A stretch of DNA of 64,000 nucleotides from Thermococcus gorgonarius (GCF_002214385.1 NZ_CP014855.1:682001-746000); one strand, 5' to 3'; shown: positions 34,957 to 44,234, numbered from the stretch's first letter. Made by a program: numbers and translations. The notes: generated by a model not told the origin, from the letters alone.

Positions 34957-34975
34957 ATAATAATAAAAATAAAAG
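34957..34975 (-). terminator. T-rich terminator between small subunit and downstream locus genes
   Basis: Read on the minus strand this is a T-rich run (TCTTTTATTTTTATTATTA) placed about 45 bases after the stop of the small secreted protein and before the large one. Partial termination here would make the small protein more abundant than the other products. Confidence 0.45.
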
Positions 34976-35017
34976 ATGGGTTCAAAACTCGTTCAGATCG
35001 GCTCACTCTGACTGGGG

Positions 35018-35671
35018 TCACCTCGGTGGCTCGCTGGACTGCTGGTTGGCGTAGAATCCGACCTGGAATGGGTATGTACCAGTGGTGTTAGTGTCGAAGA
35101 GCAGGTCTATCTGCAGTGCTTCGCCCGGGTTGAGGGTTACCGATGTATTTGATGAAGTCGTCAGATCCAATTTACCAACCTGGGTGCCATCCGTAGCATT
35201 GTATAGTATGAGAGTCGCGTTCTGCACTCCGCTCACGGGCGTCTCAACCTTTATCCACACGGTGACTGGACCGCCGCTAGTAGCATTGGAGTATCCAAAG
35301 CCATAGAAGTCCTTGATGTACCAGCTGCCAACCGTCAAGTTGAATTCCGCGGATATGCTCTCGTAGAGATTGTACGTGTTGACTCCGTCAGTCCACTGGC
35401 ACACCGAGTCACCGGTTGTAACGCTGATGTTATTGTTTCCATACGTATTTGCATCGAAGTTGGTGCCCGCCTCTGGCAGATATGTTGGACTTATACCGTC
35501 CTGGGCCTTTGAGCTGTAGAAGCCCACGCACGCAGCTCCAGCCGCCTGATCAGCTGGGGCTACGGTAACCGTGCCCTGCATCCACCTGTAGGCGAATGCA
35601 GCGGCGTTCACCATGGCTGCTAGAGCCACCAACACCAGTACTGAGGCTATCACTGCGTTCCTCTTCTCCAT
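35018..35671 (-). CDS. Small secreted filament-like (TasA/AbpA-type) protein
   Basis: ATG 35671 follows AGGAGGTGG. The 217-residue protein has a short basic start, a hydrophobic signal segment (7-27) and a probable signal peptidase site after Ala-Phe-Ala27. The mature protein would begin YRWMQGTVTVAPAD, a likely exposed beta strand. The body is Ser/Thr/Asn-rich, beta-strand-rich and has two Cys (48 and 91) that may pair, plus several N-glycosylation sequons. There is no class III prepilin motif. Size, signal type and adjacency to a SipW-like peptidase fit TasA and the archaeal bundling pilus subunit. Similarity is of architecture, not proven homology. Confidence 0.7.
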   Translation of the reverse strand: MEKRNAVIASVLVLVALAAMVNAAAFAYRWMQGTVTVAPADQAAGAACVGFYSSKAQDGISPTYLPEAGTNFDANTYGNNNISVTTGDSVCQWTDGVNTYNLYESISAEFNLTVGSWYIKDFYGFGYSNATSGGPVTVWIKVETPVSGVQNATLILYNATDGTQVGKLDLTTSSNTSVTLNPGEALQIDLLFDTNTTGTYPFQVGFYANQQSSEPPR

Positions 35672-36047
35672 CTCTTACCACCTCCTGTCTGCACCCGTTT
35701 GGGCATCTTATACTAACAATTTCACCTTAAAACTTTTTTGCCGAAACAGGCTACTCTTGGGGGGGGCCATTTAGGGGTTCTTAGTTCACTGATAGTCTTT
35801 CGAGGACGCCTAGTAGCTTCAATGTGGGTAGAGTGGTGACGTGAAGCCCCTTGTTTCATTGGCCTGTTCTTGAGCGACCCCCTCGAGATCTTATTATGTC
35901 TTAACAGTTTAAAGGTGTTTCGACGACTTAGGGGCTGTTGGGTGGTTTAATAACTTATATGGTTTGAATCTAGGAACACCATTAGCGAGAGAGGGATCAC
36001 CTTTCTCCTGATGCCCTTCCCGAATCGCTGTGGAACAGGACCACCTC
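35672..36047. other. Long upstream region of the filament locus
   Basis: About 375 bp without a supported gene. On the minus strand TATA-like elements occur close to the first gene (GTTTTAAGG and AGTATAAGA, about 35713-35735). A second TTTAATAACTTATATGG cluster occurs at about 35944-35960. An 8-G run at about 35759-35766 stands out. The length suggests room for regulation of the filament locus. I see no inverted repeat above 7 bp and no guide RNA. Confidence 0.4.
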
Positions 36048-36839
36048 TCAGAGCTCCCTCAGCTTTAGTACTTTCCCGGCCTTTTCTCCGCAGTGCTTTT
36101 TCAGTCTCTCAACAACTTCCCTCTTCCCGCCGAGAACGGGCCACAGGATCGAGTCTATGTGGAGGGGAGGAATTCCGGTTTTCTCCGCTATCTTCTTCCA
36201 AAAGCTTACTGGAGGCTCGTTTGTAAACCGCTCTGTATAGGCCTTTATTCGGACGTCCTCAGGGATCTCTATCTCCATTGGATAGGGAATGAACTCGCCG
36301 AACGCTATTCTTCCGGCGTAGCCAAACATCTTGATGGCAAAGACTATCGTTTTAGCGTCCCTCTTTGCGTTCATGGCCTTAGCCAGATCATCTCTGAGCC
36401 CTTTCATGTCCCTGAAGTAGTACCGGAGGTCTTCCAGGGTTAGCCGATCCAAGAAGGGCTCAAGCTTTTGGAGCCTCTTCACCTTCCCGGCGGTGAGCCT
36501 TCTGTTGGTCTGAGAGTTGGGAAGAAAGAGGGCATAAGCTTTGGCTATTTCTTCTCCCGGCGGGTTCTCTGAGAAGTACCTAGAGAACTCCCACCACCAG
36601 TCTTCGCCCTTTCCGCTCAGCTGGTAGCTCACTATGGAGTTTGCCACAACGAGCTTCAAAAAGAGCTCGTCGTCTCCAAGGTTCTCGTGGAGGTTTTTCA
36701 GGGCGTCGAACTGGAGGTCAACTTTCTCTTCCACGGTTCTTGCACACCCAACTCCGAGCTTCCTTAGGGTACCCTCAAGCTTCTTAATTTTCTCCCTGTC
36801 TTCGCGATAGCTTACCTTCAGAAACCTGTCCAAGGTCAT
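36048..36839 (-). CDS. N-glycosylase/DNA lyase AGOG (8-oxoguanine repair)
   Basis: The 263-residue protein contains ANSIVSYQLSGKGEDWWWEF, a hallmark of archaeal GO glycosylase. It also has the HhH-GPD-like catalytic part: Lys in VFAIKMFGYAGR and Asp in PPLHIDSILWPV. AGOG removes 8-oxoguanine from DNA and cuts the abasic site. The start ATG 36839 overlaps the stop of the GHMP-kinase-like gene by four bases. The DNA-repair gene thus follows a cofactor-biosynthesis gene in one transcript. Confidence 0.9.
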   Translation of the reverse strand: MTLDRFLKVSYREDREKIKKLEGTLRKLGVGCARTVEEKVDLQFDALKNLHENLGDDELFLKLVVANSIVSYQLSGKGEDWWWEFSRYFSENPPGEEIAKAYALFLPNSQTNRRLTAGKVKRLQKLEPFLDRLTLEDLRYYFRDMKGLRDDLAKAMNAKRDAKTIVFAIKMFGYAGRIAFGEFIPYPMEIEIPEDVRIKAYTERFTNEPPVSFWKKIAEKTGIPPLHIDSILWPVLGGKREVVERLKKHCGEKAGKVLKLREL

Positions 36840-37804
36840 TTCCCGGCCTCCTTTATGATCCGCTCTATGAACGAGCTCTCCTGGATGATCTCTGCTCCCC
36901 TGTTCCTCGGGACTCCGATCTCAACTGTGCCCTCAATTCCGTGCTCCTTCAGGTAGTCCCTGGCCCTGGAAGCGAGCTCCTCACCATCTTCCCTGTGGAT
37001 CAACCCGTAGACGGTCGGTCCCCAGCTGCTCTGGCCATAACCGTAGGTTTCCCTGGAGAGGAAGTCCAGTATCAGCTTTACATCCTCCCGGAATTCCCCA
37101 CCCTGGTGTTCGCTGAAGTGCCTGCCAACGAGCCTCTGTATTGCCGTCAGATGCTTTCCAAACTCCGCTATGTTCCTTTCCACCAGTGCGGGCAACAGGC
37201 CCATGATCAGCGTTCTGCTTATTTCCATTGCGGCTTTGGGATCGCCTTTCGTTGATTCCATTATCGGCTCTTCCTCCCTCTCATCAAAGCCGGGCCGGAG
37301 ATGGGGTGTTATCAGGAGAAGGGCCCACTCCTCCGGGAACTCATGCCTCACTATAAGCGGCGGAAGCCCGTTCTTCACGCCGCCGTCAACAACGAAGCCG
37401 CCCACCTTGAAGGCGTAAATGCCAACCCCGCTGTTCTTTCCCCTGCCCAATGCTTCCGCTATTTCTTCAACGCTCAGCTTTAGTCCCGTCAGCCTTGAGA
37501 TGGCCACTCCCACGGCCAGGGACAATTGAGTCGTTGAGCCAAGGCCGCGGTGTCGTGGAATTGATCTGAGAACCTCTATACGGTAAGACGTCCCCGTTTC
37601 AAATTTGGAGTTCATCTTTTTGATAGCCCATTCTATTGTCTCCCGATCCTCATTACCGGCCTCTATTCTGAGAGAACTCGACGGAGTCACCCTTATCCTG
37701 TAGCCGCCTTCAACGGCTACGCCCATTCCTCCAAACTTTCTTCCCAGTTCCCCCGTTGGGTCGATTATACCCATGTGGATTCTCTTGGGGGTCTCAATCA
37801 GCAT
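36836..37804 (-). CDS. Beta-ribofuranosylaminobenzene 5'-phosphate synthase (GHMP kinase fold)
   Basis: ATG 37804 (MLIETPKRIHMGIIDPTGEL) is chosen; the open frame upstream lies inside the preceding gene. The 322-residue protein has the GHMP motif PRHRGLGSTTQLSLAVG and a C-terminal GYGQSSWGPTVYGLI glycine motif. These are features of the synthase that condenses 4-hydroxybenzoate or 4-aminobenzoate with PRPP in tetrahydromethanopterin-type cofactor synthesis. Thermococcales use modified folates with such an arylribitol core. MptA, the first enzyme of the same pathway, is encoded at 62203-63006. Confidence 0.85.
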   Translation of the reverse strand: MLIETPKRIHMGIIDPTGELGRKFGGMGVAVEGGYRIRVTPSSSLRIEAGNEDRETIEWAIKKMNSKFETGTSYRIEVLRSIPRHRGLGSTTQLSLAVGVAISRLTGLKLSVEEIAEALGRGKNSGVGIYAFKVGGFVVDGGVKNGLPPLIVRHEFPEEWALLLITPHLRPGFDEREEEPIMESTKGDPKAAMEISRTLIMGLLPALVERNIAEFGKHLTAIQRLVGRHFSEHQGGEFREDVKLILDFLSRETYGYGQSSWGPTVYGLIHREDGEELASRARDYLKEHGIEGTVEIGVPRNRGAEIIQESSFIERIIKEAGK

Positions 37805-38816
37805 CCGATGACACACCCCTGGTGGAGTTGTCTTTTTCAACCATGCTCCTCCACTCCTCCAAAAGGGTCACTAAAAGTCCCAGGGAGACTGGCCCGAGAA
37901 TAACCCCGACTAGGCCGAACGCCCAGAGACCGCCGAAGATACCGACTAGGGAGATCAAAGCGTTGAGACCCCTCCTTCTCATGGTTATCTTTGGCGCAAG
38001 AACCATGTCCGGAACGGGGGAGATGAAGAGTGCCCCATAGATCGCGAAGATAATTCCAAGCCCCAGGGATTCTCTGCCTACGTAGATCGCCCCCGGGAGC
38101 CAGACCATCCATCCTCCCAGGAAGGGTAAGAGCTCCAGGAGAACGACGAGGATTCCCAGGGCAATGGCGCCGCTCACTGGAGCTATTCCAAACCCCCAGA
38201 AGCCCAGGGCTGTGAGGGAACCTTTGATAACGCTGAGGGTAAGCCAGCTTTTAAGGAGTGTGTCCAGGGTGCTTTTTGTCGCATCTATGAGGCGCATTAT
38301 GAACTCTTCGTTCTCAGAGGGGATAAGCGAGTATATTCCCTCCGCTATAGCGTGGGCGTTTATTAGACTGCCGTAGTAGACGAATACAAGGACGAACACC
38401 TCGAGAGAAAGCTTTGGGATTGAGTAGGTGTAGCTGGCAATGTAGGTCTCCAGTCTGGCTTCAATCCCCTTTGTTATTTCAGTCAGAGCTTCGTTCACCG
38501 TTTGGGATGATACGGTAACGGACTGAAGCCAGTTGAAAAACATCCCCAGGTAGTTTACGAGCTGCTGTTTAACGTCCGACACCCACAGAACAAAGCCAAG
38601 AATGAAGAGAAAGGACAGCACAGTTAAAAATCCCGTCAGGATCATGGCGGATTTTTTCTCTCCGATTTTTTTGGACATCTTGCTGTGGAGGGGATAGGTA
38701 ACGTAAACTAGGGCGAGGGCTATTATTATCGGCGAAACGAGGGGCTGGACTACTTTCCAAACAAGGTAGAGGATCACTATCGAAATACCTGCCCAAACAG
38801 CCGTTTCAGTCCTCAT
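37794..38816 (-). CDS. AI-2E family transporter
   Basis: The 340-residue protein has about eight membrane segments and the layout of AI-2E (TqsA/PerM-like) proteins: paired N-terminal helices, a soluble helical stretch near residues 90-200, then PVSGAIALGILVVLLELLPFLGG and GVILGPVSLGLL near the C-terminus. Members include bacterial autoinducer-2 exporters and sodium/proton antiporters. The archaeal substrate is unknown. It overlaps its neighbours on both sides (11 bp each), so it is embedded in the operon from sppA to AGOG. Confidence 0.85.
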   Translation of the reverse strand: MRTETAVWAGISIVILYLVWKVVQPLVSPIIIALALVYVTYPLHSKMSKKIGEKKSAMILTGFLTVLSFLFILGFVLWVSDVKQQLVNYLGMFFNWLQSVTVSSQTVNEALTEITKGIEARLETYIASYTYSIPKLSLEVFVLVFVYYGSLINAHAIAEGIYSLIPSENEEFIMRLIDATKSTLDTLLKSWLTLSVIKGSLTALGFWGFGIAPVSGAIALGILVVLLELLPFLGGWMVWLPGAIYVGRESLGLGIIFAIYGALFISPVPDMVLAPKITMRRRGLNALISLVGIFGGLWAFGLVGVILGPVSLGLLVTLLEEWRSMVEKDNSTRGVSSDAD

Positions 38817-39276
38817 CGAGCATCCCCAGGTATTTTAGTATCAGCCCTCTGGCCGAAGGCTTGTTAAAGACGAACAGGACTTTTCTGCCCTCGTCAAGCA
38901 CAAAATTCTTCCCAAGTGCAAGCAGGCCCCTTTTGAGCCTGTGAACTTCGGCCTCTTTAATGTTGGCCTCCACCGGCGCCCCGATGTCATTCACAGCTTT
39001 TTCCAGCCTGTCCATTATGCTCTGCGTTATGAACTTGACAGGATTCGGTTTAAACTCCTCCTCCGTGATCTCCTCGGGTTCGAGCGGGATTCCCCAGAAC
39101 TCCTTGGCGCACTCGAATGGATAGACGTATTCCGATCCGTAGTCTGGAAGGTAGAGCTCCCTGATTATTGCCAGGAGAATCTTTCTTGCGTCCCTCCCAT
39201 AAAACTCCACCCTGAGGTTGGACTTTCCGTCATCGAAACCGTTTTCGAACACCTCAAGTTTTTCCTCGCACAGCAT
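38806..39276 (-). CDS. Conserved hypothetical protein
   Basis: ATG 39276 follows GGTGAT. The 156-residue protein is soluble, of mixed alpha/beta character, with two Cys (MLCEEK near the start and FECAKEFWG). It has basic segments near the end (HRLKRGLLALGKNF, FNKPSARGLILKYLGM). No family is recognised. It lies between SppA (6 bp) and the AI-2E-type transporter (11-bp overlap), so all three are likely expressed together. Confidence 0.6.
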   Translation of the reverse strand: MLCEEKLEVFENGFDDGKSNLRVEFYGRDARKILLAIIRELYLPDYGSEYVYPFECAKEFWGIPLEPEEITEEEFKPNPVKFITQSIMDRLEKAVNDIGAPVEANIKEAEVHRLKRGLLALGKNFVLDEGRKVLFVFNKPSARGLILKYLGMLDED

Positions 39277-39281
39277 GCCCA

Positions 39282-40265
39282 TCACCCGAGCAGGGGCTTT
39301 AGGTAGCGGGGATCAAGGTAGAGGGCGGTACTCCCAATTGGGCCGATGGAATAGCTTCCTGTGGGCGAGTCGTACACTCTTATTTCTGCCTCTCTAACGC
39401 CCATAAGCTTTTCGAGTTCTTCAACTGCCGTCTGAAAGTTTCCGGTTGAATCGACGAGGCTTCCTGTGACGTTGACGGCAAACCACGTTCTTCCGCTGGC
39501 GAATTTTTTAACTTCTTCCTCTGTCATGTTCCTCCCGAAGCTTACCGCGTCCAGAAAGCTTCTAAAGTAGGACTGAATTTGGTTCCATATCATCTCCTTT
39601 TCCTCGGGTGTTAGGCCTCTCCACTCCCCGCCCATATCTTTGTGGGGGCCGGTTTTGAAAACTTCAACGTCAATTCCGTTTTGGGCATAGTTCTTCTCCA
39701 GATTGTAGTGGACGTATATGACCCCTATGCTGCCCACTTCTGCCAGGGGGTCTGCTACGATCTCATCGCTGGCCACGGCTATATAGTACCCTCCAGACGC
39801 CGCTATTCCGCCGGTGTAAGCCACAACGGGTTTTCTTGCCTTGAGGATGAGAACTTCGTTGTATATCTCCCTTACCGCCCCCACGTCTCCACCAGGGCTC
39901 TCTATCCACAGGAGAATTCCGCCTATTGAGTCGTCTTTGGCCAGCTTTTCAAGCGTTGGAACGACTTCTAGGGCAGTTTCCTCGGTAATGATGCCGAATA
40001 TAGGAACAACCGCTATGCTGACGTTCTCGCCTGTAACATTTCTCTTGAGCTCGATTGCTTTCAGCTGCGCCTCAAGTTCCGCTATCCTGGCCTTGTACCA
40101 TTCCTCGTGTGTCTGATTCATAATGGTGACCGTGCGGTTACATTGAGGTGGTGTGTAACTTCCGATGCTCTGGTTTTGGAGGTAAAGAAGGGCAGTGGAA
40201 GTTACGAAAACACCGAGGATCAAGACGAGCATTAGGCTGATGTACTTCCACACTTCACTCTTCAT
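39282..40265 (-). CDS. sppA: Signal peptide peptidase SppA (S49 family)
   Basis: The 327-residue protein has one N-terminal membrane anchor (about 8-30) and a serine protease domain on the outer side. Motifs include LWIESPGGDVGAVREIYN, the nucleophile region TGGIAASGGYYIA, and the Lys-bearing VFKTGPHKDMGGEWR, giving the Ser-Lys dyad of archaeal SppA. It degrades signal peptides left after protein export. It is the first gene of the minus-strand operon; a TATA-like GATTAAAAG lies about 30 bases upstream of the ATG at 40265. Confidence 0.92.
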   Translation of the reverse strand: MKSEVWKYISLMLVLILGVFVTSTALLYLQNQSIGSYTPPQCNRTVTIMNQTHEEWYKARIAELEAQLKAIELKRNVTGENVSIAVVPIFGIITEETALEVVPTLEKLAKDDSIGGILLWIESPGGDVGAVREIYNEVLILKARKPVVAYTGGIAASGGYYIAVASDEIVADPLAEVGSIGVIYVHYNLEKNYAQNGIDVEVFKTGPHKDMGGEWRGLTPEEKEMIWNQIQSYFRSFLDAVSFGRNMTEEEVKKFASGRTWFAVNVTGSLVDSTGNFQTAVEELEKLMGVREAEIRVYDSPTGSYSIGPIGSTALYLDPRYLKPLLG

Positions 40266-40365
40266 CTCTCAACCCCGGTTCAAGTTGACCTTTGGGCTTT
40301 TAATCCTTCGGGCAGCCAACCGGGAAGTTTAAATTGAGTTCCACCCAATATTTCTGGGGATCAAC

Positions 40366-40830
40366 ATGCAGGTCTGGTACCGCTCTCGCGCCCTTTATGA
40401 TGCCGTGATGAAGCTGATCTCTTCTGGAAAGTACGAGGACGCAATAAAAATGGCCGATGAAATACCCAACGATAAAGTGAGGACGATGGCCTATGCCAGA
40501 ATAGCCCTTAAACTTGCCGAAAACAATGGGAACTATCGGGAAGTTCTTGAAAAGGCTATTAACTCGGCAACTGATCTGCCGGGGGATGACTCCACCAAGG
40601 TTCTGATGGGGATGGCCTTTGACTTCCTCAACATCGGGAAAGTTGAAGACGCCCTCAGGATAGCCGAGTACATAACGGATCTGGCAAGCAGGTCAAAGAT
40701 ACAGGCCGAGGTGGCGCTTAAGTTGGCCAGAGAAGGGAGGATAAGCGAGGCAATGGAGATAATCAACGACATCCTGGACGAGGACGTTAAAACATGGGCA
40801 ATGTCCAGAATTGCTGGCGTGCTCCAGTGA
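40366..40830 (+). CDS. Helical-repeat (TPR/HEAT-like) protein
   Basis: The 154-residue protein consists of paired helices with repeats such as [40 protein letters not shown] and [20 protein letters not shown]. The repeating (G/A)xxxDAxxxA signature suggests a superhelical protein-binding scaffold. It resembles the two longer proteins at 50793-51920 and 52032-53120. A TATA-like GTTTAAATTG precedes the ATG. It is followed after 60 bp by PAN. Partner and role are unknown. Confidence 0.75.
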   Translation: MQVWYRSRALYDAVMKLISSGKYEDAIKMADEIPNDKVRTMAYARIALKLAENNGNYREVLEKAINSATDLPGDDSTKVLMGMAFDFLNIGKVEDALRIAEYITDLASRSKIQAEVALKLAREGRISEAMEIINDILDEDVKTWAMSRIAGVLQ

Positions 40831-40891
40831 CTTGGGCTCGATAGGGATAGAGTTAAAAAGACCCCAGGATGAACTTAACTTAGGTGAGAAC

Positions 40892-42088
40892 ATGGGAAGT
40901 TTTGACGAAGTAAAGGGTGGGGAAGTTAATTACGATGACTACGTCACCTTCCTGAAGAGGAGGATTAGACAGCTTGAGCTCCAAGTGAGAACCCTCGAGG
41001 CAGATAAGGAGAGACTTGAAAGAGAACTCTCAAGGCTCAGGATGGAGATGTCGAGGCTCAGACAGCCACCGGCTTTTGCGGGCAACGTGATAGAGGTCCT
41101 TGACGACGAGAGGGCAATAGTCCAGAACTACAACGGACCGCGCTTTGTGGTGAGAATAGCCCCCTGGATAGAGAGGGACAAGCTCAAACCCGGCTCAAGG
41201 GTTGCCCTGGACCAGAGGACCATGGCAATAGTTGAGCTCCTACCGAGCGAGAAGGACCCGAGCGTTCTCGGCTTCGAGGTAATAGAGAGACCCAAGGTTA
41301 CCTACAATGACATAGGCGGCCTGGAAAAGCAGCTCCAAGAACTCAGAGAGGCCATTGAACTTCCCCTCAAGCACCCAGAGCTCTTTGAGAAGGTCGGAAT
41401 AGAGCCGCCGAAAGGAGTCCTCCTCTACGGCCCGCCAGGCTGTGGAAAGACCCTGATGGCAAAGGCAGTGGCAAACCACGTCAACGCCACCTTCATCCGC
41501 GTCGTCGGCAGCGAGCTCGTCAGGAAGTTCATAGGCGAGGGTGCCCGCTTGGTTCACGAGCTCTTTGAGCTGGCGAAGGAGAAGGCACCGACGATAATCT
41601 TCATAGACGAGATTGACGCGATAGGCGCGAAGAGGATGGACGAAACCACCGGCGGCGAGAGGGAAGTAAACAGGACGCTAATGCAACTCTTAGCGGAGAT
41701 GGACGGCTTTGACCCGCGCGGAAACGTCAAGGTCATAGCGGCAACCAACAGGCCGGACATACTTGACCCTGCTCTGCTGAGGCCGGGAAGGTTTGACAGA
41801 CTGATAGAGGTTCCACTCCCAGACTTCCGCGGAAGGCTTGAGATACTCAAGGTCCACACGAGGAAGATGAACCTCAAGGACGTAGACCTGCACATTATAG
41901 CGGAGCTTACTGAGGGGGCGAGCGGTGCCGACCTGAAGGCAATAGCGACGGAGGCGGGAATGTTCGCAATCAGGGACAGGAGGACGTACGTAACCCAGGA
42001 CGACTTCCTTAAGGCCGTGGAAAAGGTTCTCGGCTCTGAGAAGAGGCTCGCGCAGGCAATAGCGATGCACGAGGTCATGTACGGCTGA
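40892..42088 (+). CDS. pan: Proteasome-activating nucleotidase PAN
   Basis: ATG 40892 follows AGGTGAG and gives 398 residues, the normal PAN length. There is an N-terminal coiled coil (about 15-70) and an OB domain. The AAA ATPase follows, with Walker [12 protein letters not shown], Walker [12 protein letters not shown], sensor [19 protein letters not shown] and arginine fingers. The C-terminus Met-Tyr-Gly matches the HbYX tail that opens the 20S proteasome gate. It unfolds substrates for the archaeal proteasome. A TATA-like AGTTAAAAAG lies at about 40852-40861. Confidence 0.96.
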   Translation: MGSFDEVKGGEVNYDDYVTFLKRRIRQLELQVRTLEADKERLERELSRLRMEMSRLRQPPAFAGNVIEVLDDERAIVQNYNGPRFVVRIAPWIERDKLKPGSRVALDQRTMAIVELLPSEKDPSVLGFEVIERPKVTYNDIGGLEKQLQELREAIELPLKHPELFEKVGIEPPKGVLLYGPPGCGKTLMAKAVANHVNATFIRVVGSELVRKFIGEGARLVHELFELAKEKAPTIIFIDEIDAIGAKRMDETTGGEREVNRTLMQLLAEMDGFDPRGNVKVIAATNRPDILDPALLRPGRFDRLIEVPLPDFRGRLEILKVHTRKMNLKDVDLHIIAELTEGASGADLKAIATEAGMFAIRDRRTYVTQDDFLKAVEKVLGSEKRLAQAIAMHEVMYG

Positions 42089-43211
42089 TGCCTTCCTTCT
42101 CTTTCCTCCCTTCTGCTAAGTCTTCCAGCTTTATGAGAATCCACGCGAGCAGATACATCGCTGGAACAGCTAGAAACGCCCTCTCATAGCCGAATCTGTC
42201 GATAAGCAGGCCGAGGAGGTACGGCCCCACCGTCGCTCCAAAGAAGCCCACCATATTGACGAAGCCCATCACGGAGCCAAGGTTCTCCGGGGTGGCCTTC
42301 TCCGAGGTGTAAGCGGTCACTATGGCGCCGACGGAGTAGAACGTCAGGCCCAGGGGAATAACAACCCATGGAGATGCAGTTATTGCAAGAATGAACGTGA
42401 GAACGGCGTTGAGGCCAAAGACCGCCGGGATGCTCCCTTTCCCTATCCTGTCGTAGAGGCCACCGCCGACCAGAGAGCCAGCTACGCCTATCGCTGAAAG
42501 CAGGGAGAAGAGGGCGGAAGCACTCTCGATCGAGACTCCGGAATCCACGAGGAATGACACCAGAAACGTCAGCAGGCCGAAAAAAGCGGCGAGAACAACG
42601 AAATTAGCCGCGCTGAGAAGGAAAACATTCCCGGGTATTGAGAAGGAAGCCCTCTGCGGCTTTGAGACTTCACCGCGCACGGTGAAGATGAGGGCGAGGC
42701 CGACGAGAAGACTCATAGCTGAGAGAACTGCGAAGGCGTAACGCCACTGAAGGGATAGGGCTATTGGGACGACGATGAGGGGCGCTATCCCGGTTCCGAC
42801 CGGTGGGCCAATCATAAAGACTCCGAGAGCGGGGCCCTTCCTCTCGCGGTAGACCTCGATTATTAAGGCTGTTGCAGGGGCGTAGTAGAAGCCGGAGAAG
42901 AGCCCATAGAGGGCTCTGACGGCGAGGAACTCCCAGTACTGCCTTGCAAATACGATGAGGGCCGAAGAAAGTGAGTAGCCTATGATACTCATCACGAGGA
43001 GGCGCTTCCTTCCAAGCCTGTCTCCGAGGTAGCCAGCCGGAACCTGGACAAGGGCATAGGGCAAGAGGAGTGCAGTCATCAGCAGGCCGGCTTCTGCGTT
43101 GTTTATTCCGAGCTCTGCCCTTATCATGGGTATCAGCGGTGGAATGGCCATCCTGTGAGCGTAGTTGAATATCCAGCCCAGGCTGAGCAGTGCAAGGAGC
43201 CTTTTTCGCAT
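42075..43211 (-). CDS. MFS transporter
   Basis: ATG 43211 ([15 protein letters not shown]) is the real start; the open frame continues upstream only as antisense to the RIO2 gene. The 378-residue protein has twelve predicted membrane segments, the motif A loop [13 protein letters not shown] and a second [12 protein letters not shown]. It resembles the oxalate/formate and sugar-phosphate antiporter branches, but the substrate cannot be told. It overlaps the convergent pan gene end by 14 bp. A TATA-like TTTAAAAAT lies about 25 bases upstream on the minus strand. Confidence 0.85.
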   Translation of the reverse strand: MRKRLLALLSLGWIFNYAHRMAIPPLIPMIRAELGINNAEAGLLMTALLLPYALVQVPAGYLGDRLGRKRLLVMSIIGYSLSSALIVFARQYWEFLAVRALYGLFSGFYYAPATALIIEVYRERKGPALGVFMIGPPVGTGIAPLIVVPIALSLQWRYAFAVLSAMSLLVGLALIFTVRGEVSKPQRASFSIPGNVFLLSAANFVVLAAFFGLLTFLVSFLVDSGVSIESASALFSLLSAIGVAGSLVGGGLYDRIGKGSIPAVFGLNAVLTFILAITASPWVVIPLGLTFYSVGAIVTAYTSEKATPENLGSVMGFVNMVGFFGATVGPYLLGLLIDRFGYERAFLAVPAMYLLAWILIKLEDLAEGRKEKEGISRT

Positions 43212-43298
43212 GGTTTCGATTGATAACTGAGCGTTTAAAAATCTGTTGCAAGTAACTACTTTTATAAATCCTGGTGAGTAGGACACTCCGGGAGAGAG

Positions 43299-44234
43299 AT
43301 GGTCAGCAAACTGTTGGCTCTTGACGCTTACCCAAACCTCCGCGACCTCGACTTCAGGATACTGAGGGGAGTAGAGCTCAACATGCGCCACCACCGCTGG
43401 GTGCCCCTGGAGGATATAGCGCGCTTCGCTAGGGTTGACGTTGAGACGGCATCTTTCCGCCTTGGAAAGCTCGACAACTGGGGCCTCGTTGTAAGGAGGA
43501 GCGACATAGGTTACATAGGCTACCAGCTGACGATACACGGCTACGACGCCCTGGCAATAAGAGCCTTGGCAAAGAAAGGGGTCATAGAGGCCATAAGCAC
43601 AACCCAAATCGGAGTCGGTAAGGATGCGGACGTCTACGTCGGTATAACCCCATCCGGGGAGAAGGTCGCGGTAAAGTTCAACAGGATTGGGGGCAGGACG
43701 GCTTCCAGAAAGGCAGCGTACCACAGGCACATCTTCTACGATAAACATCACACGAGCTGGCTCTACGTTTCAAGGCTCATAGCAAAAAAGGAGCACGAGG
43801 CATTGGTTCTGCTGAGCCCGATAGCCAAGGTCCCGAGGCCAATAGCATGGAACCGGCATGTGGTTGTTATGGAGTTCGTTGAGGGAAAGGAACTCGCCGA
43901 GCTGAGGGATACAGACTTGACAAAGGAAGAGGCGGCGGAAATACTCGATAAAGTGCTTGATGAGTACTTGAAGATAGTCCGCTTTGGGATAGTCCACTCC
44001 GACATGAGCGAGTTCAACATAGTCCTGACAAAGGAAGGAGATATACTCATAATTGACTGGGCCCAGTACATCAGCACCGCCTATCCGGAGAGCTACGAGC
44101 TGTTGAAAAGAGACGTAAGCGTTCTGCTGAATGCGTTTGGGAGAAGATGGGGTGTTAGAAGGGAATTCAGTGAGGTGTGGCCCGAGTTCGAATCAGCCTG
44201 GAGGGAAAGCAGGGGGGAGGAGAATGGTAATTAA
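43299..44234 (+). CDS. rio2: RIO2-type atypical serine/threonine kinase
   Basis: The 311-residue protein has the RIO2-specific N-terminal winged helix (about 1-90). The kinase domain follows: GVGKDADVYVGITPSGEKVAVKF (P-loop and Lys), catalytic VHSDMSEFNIVL and metal-binding IIDWAQY. RIO2 acts in late maturation of the small ribosomal subunit. TATA box CTTTTATAAA lies at about 43259-43268. Its end overlaps the next small gene by 11 bases. Confidence 0.94.
   Translation: MVSKLLALDAYPNLRDLDFRILRGVELNMRHHRWVPLEDIARFARVDVETASFRLGKLDNWGLVVRRSDIGYIGYQLTIHGYDALAIRALAKKGVIEAISTTQIGVGKDADVYVGITPSGEKVAVKFNRIGGRTASRKAAYHRHIFYDKHHTSWLYVSRLIAKKEHEALVLLSPIAKVPRPIAWNRHVVVMEFVEGKELAELRDTDLTKEEAAEILDKVLDEYLKIVRFGIVHSDMSEFNIVLTKEGDILIIDWAQYISTAYPESYELLKRDVSVLLNAFGRRWGVRREFSEVWPEFESAWRESRGEENGN

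Noticed and set aside
43212-43751. N-terminal extension of the MFS transporter (up to 558 residues)
   Set aside because: It is antisense to the RIO2 gene. The transporter has a normal first membrane helix and promoter at 43211.
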